DNA of 51,650 bases from assembly GCF_014287895.1 (NCBI RefSeq), contig NZ_JACOPP010000022.1, forward strand, positions 1 to 51,650, given 5' to 3'. Under the pieces are notes generated by a model that was not told the origin of the DNA, did not search any database, and saw only the letters and a program-made list of their open reading frames with translations. Of this stretch, positions 15,232 through 23,124 are shown piece after piece. The position numbers and the translations under genes were made by a program. Position 1 is the first letter of the stretch. Each line of letters begins with the position of its first letter. This DNA comes from Lawsonibacter hominis (lineage in GTDB: Bacteria > Bacillota > Clostridia > Oscillospirales > Oscillospiraceae).

Positions 15232-16923
15232 TTAAGGATGGAAGAGCCGGGCCAGCAGAAACCCAAGCGCCCCGCAGCCGGGAAAGGTGAGCAGCCAGGT
15301 CAGGGCGATCCCGCCCGCGACGCCGCGGTTCACCGGGCCGCCGGAGGCCGCGCCCACGCCCAGGATAGCGGCAGTTTTGGCGTGGGTGGTGCTTACCGGC
15401 AGTCCTGCCAGCGTACAAAACAGGAGACACGCCGCGCCGCCCAGGTCGGCCGCGAAACCCTCCCCGGGGGAGAGAGACACCATATCCCGGCCCACAGTGT
15501 TGATGATGCGCCTGCCGCCGATACCGGTGCCCAAGGCCATCACGCCCGCGCAGAGCAGCATCAGCCAGCCCGGAATGGAGAATACCCCCTCGGCGCGGCC
15601 TCCGTCCGTCAGCGCGCAGCCCAGCAGGAACACGCCCAGGAATTTTTGCCCATCCTGCGCCCCGTGGAGAAAGGCCATGGCCGCCGCTCCGGCGACCTGC
15701 CCCCGGCGCAGCAGGCCGGCGCCGGGCCGCAGCCGGACCAACAGACGATGACAAAACCCGCCGGCCCAATACCCCAGAGTTACGGACAAGCCCAGCCCCA
15801 GCAGGACCCGGCCCCACGCCGCCCCCTGTACGTTGGCCCACCCGCCGGGCATCGCCAGGGCGGCCCCGGTGACTCCGGCCACCAGCGCATGGCTCTCGCT
15901 GGTGGGGATGCCGAAGCGCCAGGCCAGCGCGGCCCACGCCACAATGGCGCACAGGGCCGCGCACAGAGCGGACAGAGCGGCCCTGCCATCCCCGCCGAAG
16001 TCTGCAATGGTGTATAATGTCTCGGCCACCGTGGCGTTGTATGCGGTCATACCGGCCACGCCCAACAGATTGCACACGGCCGCCAGCACCGCCGCCCGCC
16101 GGAAGGGAAGCACTCCGGTCGCCACCGCGGTGGCGATGGCGTTGGGCGCGTCCGTCCAGCCGTTGACCAGCACCACCGCCAGCACCAGCAGGGCGGTCAG
16201 CGCCAGAATCGGATCCCCTGCCGCCCGGGCCAGAAAGTCCCCAAAGGAAGAAACCAAACGAACACCCCCCGTCCAGTGTACGGGGGGTGCGGGTGAGATA
16301 TGAACGGATGGGGGTCGGCGGATCAGAATGCCCAGGATGCGGGCGGCTACCGCGGCCTGAGCGGCATCCAGAGTGGCCCCCTTGAGTTCGGCGCAGGTCT
16401 CCGAGAGCGTGATGTGATCAATGGTACATTCGGACAGGTCCACGCCCTTGAGGCAGGTGCGGAAGAAATCGGCTCCGGTGAAGTCCACCCGCTCCAGCTT
16501 CAGGCAGCGCAGCCGCAGTTCGGTCAGCACGCTCTCACTCCAGTTGGAGTCCGCAAGCTCCACGTTCTCCCAAGCGCCGCCGGAGAAGTTGGCGTAGCGA
16601 AAGCGGGAGCCTGAAATACGGGTCGAGCGGAGACGGCTGCGGCGGAAGTCGCAGCCCTCGCCCTTGCAGCCGGTGAGCGCGCAGTCCCGCCAGTAACTCT
16701 GGGCAAAGCGGCAGCCGGAGAAATCACACTCTTCCAGCCGGACGCCGTAAAAGCTGGTCCGGGTGAAATCGCACTGTGTAAAGCGGCAGGCTTCAAAGGA
16801 AAGCGCCTTCAGGTCCAGCTCGGAGCAGTCCAGCCCCCGCAGCGTCTCGCCCCGAAAGCGTCCGCCCGCCAGAAGTCCGTCCTCCCGGGCGCGCTCCAGC
16901 GCCGCGGAACATGAGGGGGCCAT
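15232..16923 (-). CDS. Pentapeptide-repeat protein fused to PiT-family phosphate transporter
   Basis: A single open frame of 563 residues with two unrelated parts. Residues ~20-190 are A(D/N)LxX-type pentapeptide repeats (CDFSGCRFAQSY, VDFTGADFFRTCLKG), forming a right-handed beta-helix. From about residue 220 it is a PiT inorganic-phosphate permease with the duplicated signatures NGWTDAPNAIATAVATG and GLPVSTTHAKTAAILG, and HGAQDGQK between, in about ten membrane segments. ATG 16923 has AAAGGAG 9 nt upstream. The linker DNA holds a 10-bp hairpin (CACCCCCCGT / ACGGGGGGTG, 16263-16289), and a TTG at 16257 could start a separate PiT protein. Usually PiT is paired with a PhoU-like DUF47 gene, absent here. 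Confidence 0.75.
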   Translation of the reverse strand: MAPSCSAALERAREDGLLAGGRFRGETLRGLDCSELDLKALSFEACRFTQCDFTRTSFYGVRLEECDFSGCRFAQSYWRDCALTGCKGEGCDFRRSRLRSTRISGSRFRYANFSGGAWENVELADSNWSESVLTELRLRCLKLERVDFTGADFFRTCLKGVDLSECTIDHITLSETCAELKGATLDAAQAAVAARILGILIRRPPSVHISPAPPVHWTGGVRLVSSFGDFLARAAGDPILALTALLVLAVVLVNGWTDAPNAIATAVATGVLPFRRAAVLAAVCNLLGVAGMTAYNATVAETLYTIADFGGDGRAALSALCAALCAIVAWAALAWRFGIPTSESHALVAGVTGAALAMPGGWANVQGAAWGRVLLGLGLSVTLGYWAGGFCHRLLVRLRPGAGLLRRGQVAGAAAMAFLHGAQDGQKFLGVFLLGCALTDGGRAEGVFSIPGWLMLLCAGVMALGTGIGGRRIINTVGRDMVSLSPGEGFAADLGGAACLLFCTLAGLPVSTTHAKTAAILGVGAASGGPVNRGVAGGIALTWLLTFPGCGALGFLLARLFHP

Positions 16924-16945
16924 GCCGGTCATCTCCTTTGCATCG

Positions 16946-18019
16946 TCAATACAGCCCGATGGTCGCCAGAATGCGCTGCACATCCTCGGCCCGGCGGCTC
17001 CAGGCGGCCTGGGCCCCATGCTCCCGGCGGCGCAGGCGGGCCCAGTCCCCGGTCTCGGCCAGAGCCCGTCGGCAGAGCCTGGCGTATTCCTCCGGAGAAT
17101 GCGCGCCGTAGACCACGTCGGGAAAGGGTTCCACCTGTTCGCTCCGGTAGAGGGCCACCACGGGTTTTCCAGTGGAAAGGTACTCATACAGCCGGGAGGG
17201 CACCACGTCGTTCTCCGGGTCGCCCCGCCGGGGAAGGTCCAGGCACACGTCAAACCGGGAGAGGTAATCGGGTACCTCTACCGGTGGCACCGGGGACAAA
17301 AAGCGCACGTTGGGCAGCCGCTCCAGCGCCCGCGCCGCGGGATTCTCCTCCCGGCGGCCCAGAAAAACAAAGGAGCACCGGGGCAGAAGCTCGGCGGCGC
17401 GGAGAACGGGGGTCAGATCCAGGTCATGCCAGAGCGTCCCCGCATACCCCAGCACGGGGCCCTCCAGGCGGCGCAGGGAGGCAGGGCATTGGCAGCCCTC
17501 CCGCACGAACATGGGGTGGTTGACGCCGTTGGGCAGCAGGGCAATGTTGTCGTTGCAGGGCGAGAGGTGATCGGCAAGCCCCTGGGAAGCCGCAAAGATC
17601 ACGTCGGCGGCCAGAGCCAGATCGCTCTCCCAGCGCAGGGGAAGGCCGGGCCAATCCCGGTCGCAGTCATACACCAGGGCCCGGAAGTTCAGGTGCTCCA
17701 GCAGGTGTACCGCCTGGGGAGCGGTGCACCAGAGCACGGGTTCCCGGAAGCGGTGGCGGTCCAGCTGCTGCTGAATAAAGCGGGCCTGCCGGCGCCAGAC
17801 GCCCCGGAACAGGAGCTGATAGCGTTCCTCGACCGCGGGTACCGGGGGGAGGGTATAAACCGTCAGGCCGGGGCGCAGTTTGCGCCCCGGCTTCCGCCAG
17901 CGCCTGCCCGGCGGCTCAAAATAGAGCACCTGGGCGCCCTTCAGCCGGGTCATCAGCTGCTGGGTGCGGGTGGGTACGGCCTGCCACGGAGCGCTGGCCA
18001 GGCATACATATTGGTTCAT
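16946..18019 (-). CDS. Glycosyltransferase (GT-B fold, family 1/4-like)
   Basis: 357 residues. The C-terminal nucleotide-sugar half shows PVLGYAGTLWHDLDLTPVL and SRLYEYLSTGKPVVALYRSE, typical of GT-B transferases that add sugars to wall polymers or exopolysaccharide. The N-terminal half (ALVYDCDRDWPGLPLRWE, ADVIFAASQGLADHL, LLPNGVN) resembles enzymes annotated as teichuronic-acid-type glycosyltransferases. No membrane segment; probably peripheral on the cytoplasmic face. It starts 7 nt after the glycosyltransferase-CsaB gene and ends 22 nt before the pentapeptide/PiT gene, so all three are likely cotranscribed. Confidence 0.87.
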   Translation of the reverse strand: MNQYVCLASAPWQAVPTRTQQLMTRLKGAQVLYFEPPGRRWRKPGRKLRPGLTVYTLPPVPAVEERYQLLFRGVWRRQARFIQQQLDRHRFREPVLWCTAPQAVHLLEHLNFRALVYDCDRDWPGLPLRWESDLALAADVIFAASQGLADHLSPCNDNIALLPNGVNHPMFVREGCQCPASLRRLEGPVLGYAGTLWHDLDLTPVLRAAELLPRCSFVFLGRREENPAARALERLPNVRFLSPVPPVEVPDYLSRFDVCLDLPRRGDPENDVVPSRLYEYLSTGKPVVALYRSEQVEPFPDVVYGAHSPEEYARLCRRALAETGDWARLRRREHGAQAAWSRRAEDVQRILATIGLY

Positions 18020-18026
18020 GGCCGGG

Positions 18027-20249
18027 TCACCTCGCCTCCAGAAGCCGCCGGGCGGTCTCCTGGTTGCGGCGCTCCACCTGGCGCAGCCGGTCCACGCCGC
18101 CGGAGAGGAATTCCGTATCCCCGATGCGCGCGCAGGCGGCGTCGATGTGGGCGCACAGGGCTTCCAGCGTCACCTGGTCCAGATCGGTATACAGATCCTG
18201 GCCGATATAGGACAAAAAGGAGCTGATCTTCTGGTCGTACACCACGCCTACCAGGGGCACCCCCTGTCCGGCGGAAAAGACCAGCGCGTGCAGGCGCATG
18301 GACACCACGGCCTGCATCCGGGCAAACAGGCCGATGGTGTGGTCGGAGCGGCCGGTATCCTCCAGAATGTGATAGGGCGCCTTCATGTCCCGGGCGGCCA
18401 GCCGGGCGGCGCTCACATCCAGCCGCCGTTCGATGGGCAGAAACACGGGGATCAGGCCGTAGGCTTCCCAGGCGTAGTCCGCCGCCGCGCCGAAGAGCGC
18501 GGCCTTCTCTTCAAAGCCGGGCCAGGGCCGCAGGGCAAAGCCGATGTAACGCCCCTGGGGATCCAGTCCCTGCCGTTCCAGCAGGCCGTCCACCACCTGG
18601 GGCGGGGCCGCGGGGAGGATAACGGTGGGGTCGGCGGAGAGGACGACCTCCGGCCGGGTGACGCCCATATCCTCCAGCTCCGCCTTGGAGTGGGTGTCCC
18701 GCAGGGTGATGGCGTCCACATGCCGCTGGAGCACCCGGGCCGCCCGCCGGCGGTTGGCGGGGGCATGGATGGGGCCGATGCCGCAGCCGTACATCATCAC
18801 ACGGTTGCCCAGCAGTTTGGCCGCAGAGATGGTAAACAAATAAAACCACAGGGAGCGGTGGCTGGTCACGTCCTGCATCAGAGAGCCGCCGCCGTTGATG
18901 TAGAGCCGGGTCCTGTGCATCCGCCACAGAAAACGGGGGAAGGCGAAGGTGTAGATCGAGTTGACCCGATAGGTCCGGCGGGTCTCCTCCGGATTGCGGG
19001 AGAGGACCCATACCGGAAGATCCGGGTCGATCTGCCGCAGCTCGGTGACGATGGCCTCCAGAATGGCGTCGTCTCCGGCGTTGCCGCGGCCATAGGCGCC
19101 GCACACCAAGGCCCCGTCCCGCCGGTAGGCGCGTTCCTTTCGGCGCAGGATGGTCTCATAGATCGTGAGCTGCCGCTCCAGGGTGCTCTCCAGGGAGTAG
19201 TCCTGTCTGGCCCGCTGGTAGAGCCGCTCACCCAGGTGTTTCCGCAGGACGGGGTCCCCGGCCAAAGCGGCCAGATGGCGGGAGAGCCCCTCCGCATCCC
19301 CGGCCTCGAACAAAAGGCCGTGGATCCCGTGCTCGATCAGATAGGGTACGCCGCCCACCCGGCTGGCCACCGTGGGCAGGGCGGCGCGGGCCCCCTCTGT
19401 GAGGGAGTAGGGAAAGGTCTCCGACAGGGAGGTGAGGGTATTCACATCGATGGCGTGATAAAAGCTGTCGGTATCGGTGATCCACCCGGCGAAGCACACC
19501 TGCCGCTCCACGCCCAGCTCCCGGGCCAGGTTTTTGAGCATCTCCATCTCATCGCCGTCTCCGGCGATGAGCAGCCGCAGATTGGGACACGAAGAAGCGG
19601 CCAGGGCGAAGCCGCGGACCAGGGTGGCCACGTCCTTTACCGGGTTGAGCCGGGCGGCGATACCGACAACGACGGAGTCTTCGTCCGCTTGCAGGCCCAC
19701 CGAGCGGAAATACTCCGCGCGGGAGAGCGCGGGCGTGCGGGGGGTGAAGTCGATGCCGTTATAGATGGTGAAGAGCCGGTCCGGATCAAACCCGCGGGAA
19801 ATGAGCAGATCGGTCATGGCGTCGGACACGCCGATGCGGTAGTCCAGCCGGCGCAGGGCAAACGCGTTGATGCTGCCATAGGTCAGACGGGAGAAGGGGC
19901 GGCCCAGATAATCCAGCCGCCAGTCCGAGTGGACGGTGGTGACCACCGGCAGTCCCGTAGCGCGCCGCAGCAGGGCGCCCATCATGTTGCCCCGTGCCCC
20001 GTGGCAGTGGATGAGCTCATAGCCGCCCGTGCGGATCAGGCGTTTGAGGGCGGAATAGGTGCGCAGCAGATTGCGGCCGGGGAAGACTACGGTAGGGATG
20101 CCGAGCGCCCGGGCCTCCTGCGCGAAAGGGCCCTCCATAAAGCAGACCATGGTCACGTCGATGCGCCGGGACAGGTTCTGAAGCAGGGAATGGACGTGGG
20201 TCTTGGCGCCGCCGCTGTCGCCGCCGGAAATCAGGTGGATGACCTTCAT
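18027..20249 (-). CDS. csaB: Glycosyltransferase family 4 fused to CsaB-type polysaccharide pyruvyltransferase
   Basis: 740 residues from ATG 20249 (GGAGG 8 nt upstream). Residues 1-~375 form a GT4 glycosyltransferase: VIHLISGGDSGGAKTHVHSL, IYNGIDF, GIAARLNPVKDVATLV, and the EGARAALPTVASRVGGVPYL donor site. From ~385 on is a polysaccharide pyruvyltransferase: CGAYGRGNAGDDAILEAI, YINGGGSLMQDVTSHRS, and the conserved His in VSMRLHALVFSAGQGVPLVG. CsaB puts pyruvate ketals on secondary cell-wall polymer, the ligand for SLH domains. A 1,622-residue SLH protein is encoded at 30-35 kb. The GT4-CsaB fusion would couple sugar addition and pyruvylation in one protein. Confidence 0.9.
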   Translation of the reverse strand: MKVIHLISGGDSGGAKTHVHSLLQNLSRRIDVTMVCFMEGPFAQEARALGIPTVVFPGRNLLRTYSALKRLIRTGGYELIHCHGARGNMMGALLRRATGLPVVTTVHSDWRLDYLGRPFSRLTYGSINAFALRRLDYRIGVSDAMTDLLISRGFDPDRLFTIYNGIDFTPRTPALSRAEYFRSVGLQADEDSVVVGIAARLNPVKDVATLVRGFALAASSCPNLRLLIAGDGDEMEMLKNLARELGVERQVCFAGWITDTDSFYHAIDVNTLTSLSETFPYSLTEGARAALPTVASRVGGVPYLIEHGIHGLLFEAGDAEGLSRHLAALAGDPVLRKHLGERLYQRARQDYSLESTLERQLTIYETILRRKERAYRRDGALVCGAYGRGNAGDDAILEAIVTELRQIDPDLPVWVLSRNPEETRRTYRVNSIYTFAFPRFLWRMHRTRLYINGGGSLMQDVTSHRSLWFYLFTISAAKLLGNRVMMYGCGIGPIHAPANRRRAARVLQRHVDAITLRDTHSKAELEDMGVTRPEVVLSADPTVILPAAPPQVVDGLLERQGLDPQGRYIGFALRPWPGFEEKAALFGAAADYAWEAYGLIPVFLPIERRLDVSAARLAARDMKAPYHILEDTGRSDHTIGLFARMQAVVSMRLHALVFSAGQGVPLVGVVYDQKISSFLSYIGQDLYTDLDQVTLEALCAHIDAACARIGDTEFLSGGVDRLRQVERRNQETARRLLEAR

Positions 20250-20271
20250 CAAGAGGACCTCCAAAAAAGAC

Positions 20272-20346
20272 TTGTGAATCAGTGGCCGGATATGGTACAA
20301 TACCGGAGTGCCCCTGTATTGTACCAAGTATTATGTCAATTTACAA
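20272..20346. promoter_or_regulatory. Face-to-face promoters inside a perfect inverted repeat
   Basis: TGGTACAATAC (20293-20303) and GTATTGTACCA (20316-20326) are perfect 11-bp inverted arms around a 12-nt spacer. Rightward: TTGTGA (20272-20277), 18 nt, extended -10 TGG-TACAAT (20296-20301). Leftward: TTGTAA (20346-20341), 17 nt, TGG-TACAAT (20323-20318). Both transcripts would start near or inside the spacer and run across each other's -10, toward DUF4330 and the CsaB fusion respectively. Confidence 0.65.
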
Positions 20347-20364
20347 CCTCGGAGGATGCAAAAG

Positions 20365-20865
20365 ATGATGGATGAAAAGGGCCGTCTGTTCGGCAAGATC
20401 AATATCGTGGACCTGCTGGTGATCCTGGTGATCATCGTGGCGGCGGTGGTGCTGGGCGTGAAGTTTTTGGGCGGGAACAACAGCGCCATCAATCCCAAGA
20501 CGTATAAGGTTACGTATACCGTGCTGGTGGAGAATGTGGAGCCGGAAGTCTATGAGAATATCCAGGAGCATATCCCCTCCACGCTGATGGCCTCCGGCGA
20601 ACTGCTCAACGGTCAGGTGACCGGCGTGACCGCCGTGGAGCATGAACAGCGCGCCCGGCTGAGCGATACCGGCAATGCGCTGGTGCTCCCCATCGGGGAT
20701 GGCAAGCTGGATCTGACCTTCACCATCGAGTGCAATGTGGTCAACGTGATCACCACGGAGATCGGCACCCAGGAAGTGCGTATCGGCAAGACCCATATTG
20801 TCAAGACCGATAAGTTCGAGCTGGCCAACGGCACCATCCTGAGCTGCGTCTGGGAGGAAAACTGA
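20365..20865 (+). CDS. DUF4330 domain-containing membrane-anchored protein
   Basis: 166 residues. A short cytoplasmic N-terminus (MDEKGRLFGKINIVDLL) is followed by one hydrophobic segment (~14-38). The extracytoplasmic domain ends in GTQEVRIGKTHIVKTDKFE, the DUF4330 signature. Start 20365 is chosen because GGAGG (20351-20355) is 9 nt upstream; an earlier ATG at 20356 abuts the site. Function unknown in the family. Divergence from the CsaB fusion through a shared promoter region suggests involvement with envelope polymers (inference). Confidence 0.82.
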   Translation: MMDEKGRLFGKINIVDLLVILVIIVAAVVLGVKFLGGNNSAINPKTYKVTYTVLVENVEPEVYENIQEHIPSTLMASGELLNGQVTGVTAVEHEQRARLSDTGNALVLPIGDGKLDLTFTIECNVVNVITTEIGTQEVRIGKTHIVKTDKFELANGTILSCVWEEN

Positions 20866-20885
20866 ACCTGCGGAAGAAAACGAGC

Positions 20886-20910
20886 GGGGCGGCGGTTTTA
20901 CCGCCGCCCC
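20886..20910 (+). terminator. GC-rich hairpin after DUF4330
   Basis: GGGGCGGCGGT (20886-20896) pairs perfectly with ACCGCCGCCCC (20900-20910) around a 3-nt loop. Only AGTTT follows, so termination is probably partial and the PAP2 gene at 20936 may still be read. Confidence 0.5.
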
Positions 20911-20935
20911 AGTTTGGCTGTCTGGAGGAGATCGG

Positions 20936-21496
20936 ATGCCCCAATGGTTTTGGACGGCGGACGGCGCCGTTTTGCTGTGGATCCAGGAGACGCTGCGCTG
21001 CGCCCTGCTGGACCCCATTCTGATCGGGTATACCCACATGGGAGACGTGGGGCTGTTATGGATCGCCCTGTCCCTGCTGCTGCTGGCGTTCCGGCCCACC
21101 CGAAAGGCGGGGATGCTCGGCCTGCTCGCTCTGCTGATCGGCATGCTCTGCACCAACGTGGTGCTGAAGCATCTGGTGGGCCGGGCGCGGCCCTGGCACA
21201 CGGTGGCGGGGCTGGTCCCGCTGATCGCGGAGAACGATCCCAACTCCTTTCCTTCCGGCCATACCTGCGCAGCCTTTGCCGCCGCAGGCGCCTGGTGCCG
21301 CACGCTGCCCCGCCGGTGGATGAAGCGCGCCGCCGTGGCGCTGGCTGCGCTGATGGGCTTCTCCCGGCTGTATGTGGGGGTGCATTTCCCCAGCGACGTG
21401 CTGGCAGGCCTTTGCGTGGGGCTGCTGAGCAGCGCGCTGGCGTGGCTGCTGTGGCGCCGCTTTACCGCCTGGAGGGACTTGGAGCGGAAAAACTGA
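20936..21496 (+). CDS. PAP2-family membrane phosphatase (possible undecaprenyl-diphosphatase)
   Basis: 186 residues with about five to six membrane segments. The three-part acid-phosphatase motif is complete: KHLVGRARP (C1), PSGHT (C2, catalytic His) and SRLYVGVHFPSDVLAG (C3, nucleophile His). Enzymes of this size dephosphorylate undecaprenyl diphosphate or phosphatidyl-glycerophosphate outside the membrane. Recycling of the lipid carrier would fit the neighbouring wall-polymer glycosyltransferases. GGAG is about 6 nt before ATG. The substrate is inferred from size and context. Confidence 0.88.
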   Translation: MPQWFWTADGAVLLWIQETLRCALLDPILIGYTHMGDVGLLWIALSLLLLAFRPTRKAGMLGLLALLIGMLCTNVVLKHLVGRARPWHTVAGLVPLIAENDPNSFPSGHTCAAFAAAGAWCRTLPRRWMKRAAVALAALMGFSRLYVGVHFPSDVLAGLCVGLLSSALAWLLWRRFTAWRDLERKN

Positions 21497-21538
21497 CCAT
21501 TCGGGGGACGCGCCCCCATGCAACGGCATGGTCCGGTC

Positions 21539-22294
21539 TTATTTCTCGTACTCCGGGCACTGATACCGGGGCTTGCCCCGGCTGGCCGTTCCATACTCGA
21601 TGGCCCCGGCCGGGCAGCCGCAGATGCAGGCCATGCAGTGGGTGCAGCGGCCGCCCCAGACGGGCGTCCCGTCCCGCAGCCGGAGGTTGCCCAGCGGGCA
21701 GGCGTTTTCACACTTGCCGCAGCGGATGCAGGCGTCGGAAACCGTGAAGGGCTTGGCCCTGACGATAAACCGGTAGAACGCGGCGTTGACAATGCCGGAC
21801 TTCAGCTTGTCGGTCAAACCGGCCTTGACTGCGGGGAAGTCCCGCCCCGACCGGATGCAGCCGATACCGCGCTCCAGCGCGGGCTGGGCGGCGGCGATGA
21901 TCTTGCGGGCCTCTGCCTCCTCCGGGGCGTCGAACAGGGCGATATAGTTTTCCGGCATGACGACAGGGAGGGTTCCGCGATGGCGGAGCCCTTTTTTCCT
22001 GCAGAGTGCCTGGTTGTACCGCGCTGCATTGCCGATCTCGCTGCCGCAGGTCATGACGAAGTAAGCGTCCCGGCTGCCCGCAAAACTGCCGTTTTGGATC
22101 AGCCGGGCGAAAACCCGGGGCAGCTGCCAGCCGTAAGTCGGAGCCGCAAATACCCAGGGCTTCTCCGAAAACAGCTCCGCCGCGATGCCGTCCCGGATGA
22201 AGGGAACGGCGTCCAGCAGCGTATCCTCCAGTTGGTCCGCCAGCTGCTGGGCACAGTACCGGCTGTTGCCGGTGCCGGTAAAATAAACGATCAG
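21539..22294 (-). CDS. EFR1-family ferrodoxin (flavodoxin + 2[4Fe-4S]) with CTG start
   Basis: 251 residues. The flavodoxin-like N-terminus IVYFTGTGNSRYCAQ has the FMN phosphate loop TGTGNS. After a helical region come two ferredoxin motifs, CIRCGKCENACP and CTHCMACICGCP. No ATG, GTG or TTG lies between the in-frame stop and the FMN loop. The CTG at 22294 sits exactly where relatives have their Met (M-I-x-Y-F-x-G-T-G-N-S), 6 nt after GAGGAGGG. It overlaps the hydrolase stop as CTGA. The first ordinary ATG (22054) would delete the flavin domain. It is probably a cytoplasmic electron-transfer protein. Confidence 0.85.
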   Translation of the reverse strand: MIVYFTGTGNSRYCAQQLADQLEDTLLDAVPFIRDGIAAELFSEKPWVFAAPTYGWQLPRVFARLIQNGSFAGSRDAYFVMTCGSEIGNAARYNQALCRKKGLRHRGTLPVVMPENYIALFDAPEEAEARKIIAAAQPALERGIGCIRSGRDFPAVKAGLTDKLKSGIVNAAFYRFIVRAKPFTVSDACIRCGKCENACPLGNLRLRDGTPVWGGRCTHCMACICGCPAGAIEYGTASRGKPRYQCPEYEK

Positions 22295-23115
22295 ATGGAT
22301 CCCTCCTCAGATGACGATTCCCTCGCAGTGGCCGCTCCCATGCTGGATGATCCGGGCCGTCCGCCCGGCGAAGGTCTGGAAGCGTACCTGGAATTTTTCA
22401 TTGCCGTTGCAGACTTCTCGGGCCCTGTATGCTTTTCCTCCCAAGCGTTCAATACCGCAAGCTGTTCGGGCGTGTGGAACCAGTGCTCGCCGCGCTCCAT
22501 GACGGTCAGGCCGCAGCCGAACCGGCGGGCGAAGGCGTCCGCCGTATCCCGATCTGTCAGGGTGTCCCGCCCGGCATATAAGATCTCGGTGGCGGCGTTC
22601 CATTTCGTGATGGGGTGGGCCCGGACGTATTGCAGATACCGCCAGGAGAGCGTCTCGCCGAAATCAGTGGCGATCTCGCCCTCACGCTCCAGCCGCGTCT
22701 CGTCGACCAGGGCCAAGCCCATCCGGTTCCGGATCAGCTGTTCCATGTCCAGCACCGGCGATACCAGCAGCGCCTGCTCCGGCGGCATGTCCGCCAGGGC
22801 CAGCAGGGAAAACCACGCGCCGATGCTGTTGGAGCGCAGGCTGATGCGGCCCCAGCGCCCGCGCAGGTACGCCATCACGCCCCGCAGTTCCGGGACGACC
22901 TGCCAGGGGACGAAGCCCGATTCCTCTTTCCGTGCGCCGTGTTCGGGCAGGTCAATGGCCAGCACCTGCGCGCCCTTGGGGCAGACGATCTCCCCGAAGG
23001 CCGCCCCCTCTTCCTTGCAGCCGCATTTGCCGTGGACGAACAGCCAGACCCGGTCGGACGGCTCGCCGTATAACACGGCGGAGATGCGGCCGAGCAGTAA
23101 TACGTTCCGTTTCAT
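22291..23115 (-). CDS. Alpha/beta hydrolase with an aberrant C-terminal tail
   Basis: 274 residues. An alpha/beta-hydrolase fold is seen in VWLFVHGKCGCKEEG, VLAIDLPEHGARKEE, the nucleophile region SNSIGAWFSLLAL (S-x-S-x-G instead of GxSxG), the acid loop YAGRDTLTDRD and the His loop GEHWFHTPEQ. Homology should end near NAWEEKH. The last ~35 residues are an out-of-frame reading of a peptide-deformylase gene tail (22307-22402), so the natural end was lost in a rearrangement. The stop overlaps the CTG start of the EFR1 gene. It lies 9 nt after the GNAT-YoaP gene, suggesting one operon. Substrate unknown. Confidence 0.82.
   Translation of the reverse strand: MKRNVLLLGRISAVLYGEPSDRVWLFVHGKCGCKEEGAAFGEIVCPKGAQVLAIDLPEHGARKEESGFVPWQVVPELRGVMAYLRGRWGRISLRSNSIGAWFSLLALADMPPEQALLVSPVLDMEQLIRNRMGLALVDETRLEREGEIATDFGETLSWRYLQYVRAHPITKWNAATEILYAGRDTLTDRDTADAFARRFGCGLTVMERGEHWFHTPEQLAVLNAWEEKHTGPEKSATAMKNSRYASRPSPGGRPGSSSMGAATARESSSEEGSI
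22307..22402 (-). pseudogene. Peptide deformylase 3' remnant
   Basis: One frame of this stretch reads NEKFQVRFQTFAGRTARIIQ followed by HGSGHCEGIVI and a stop. It aligns with the end of the intact deformylase at 41016-41426 (NEAFQVRFKTF..., HEIDHCEGIII), 22 of 31 residues identical by eye. The catalytic HExxH has become HGSGH, so it is dead. It is overprinted by the tail of the hydrolase in a different frame. Confidence 0.85.
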
Positions 23116-23124
23116 GGCGCGGCC

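Noticed and set aside
17964..20375. 803-codon plus-strand frame opposite the CsaB fusion
   Set aside because: Antisense to a confident two-domain gene, Gly/Gln/His-rich with no motif; a shadow of GC-rich codons.
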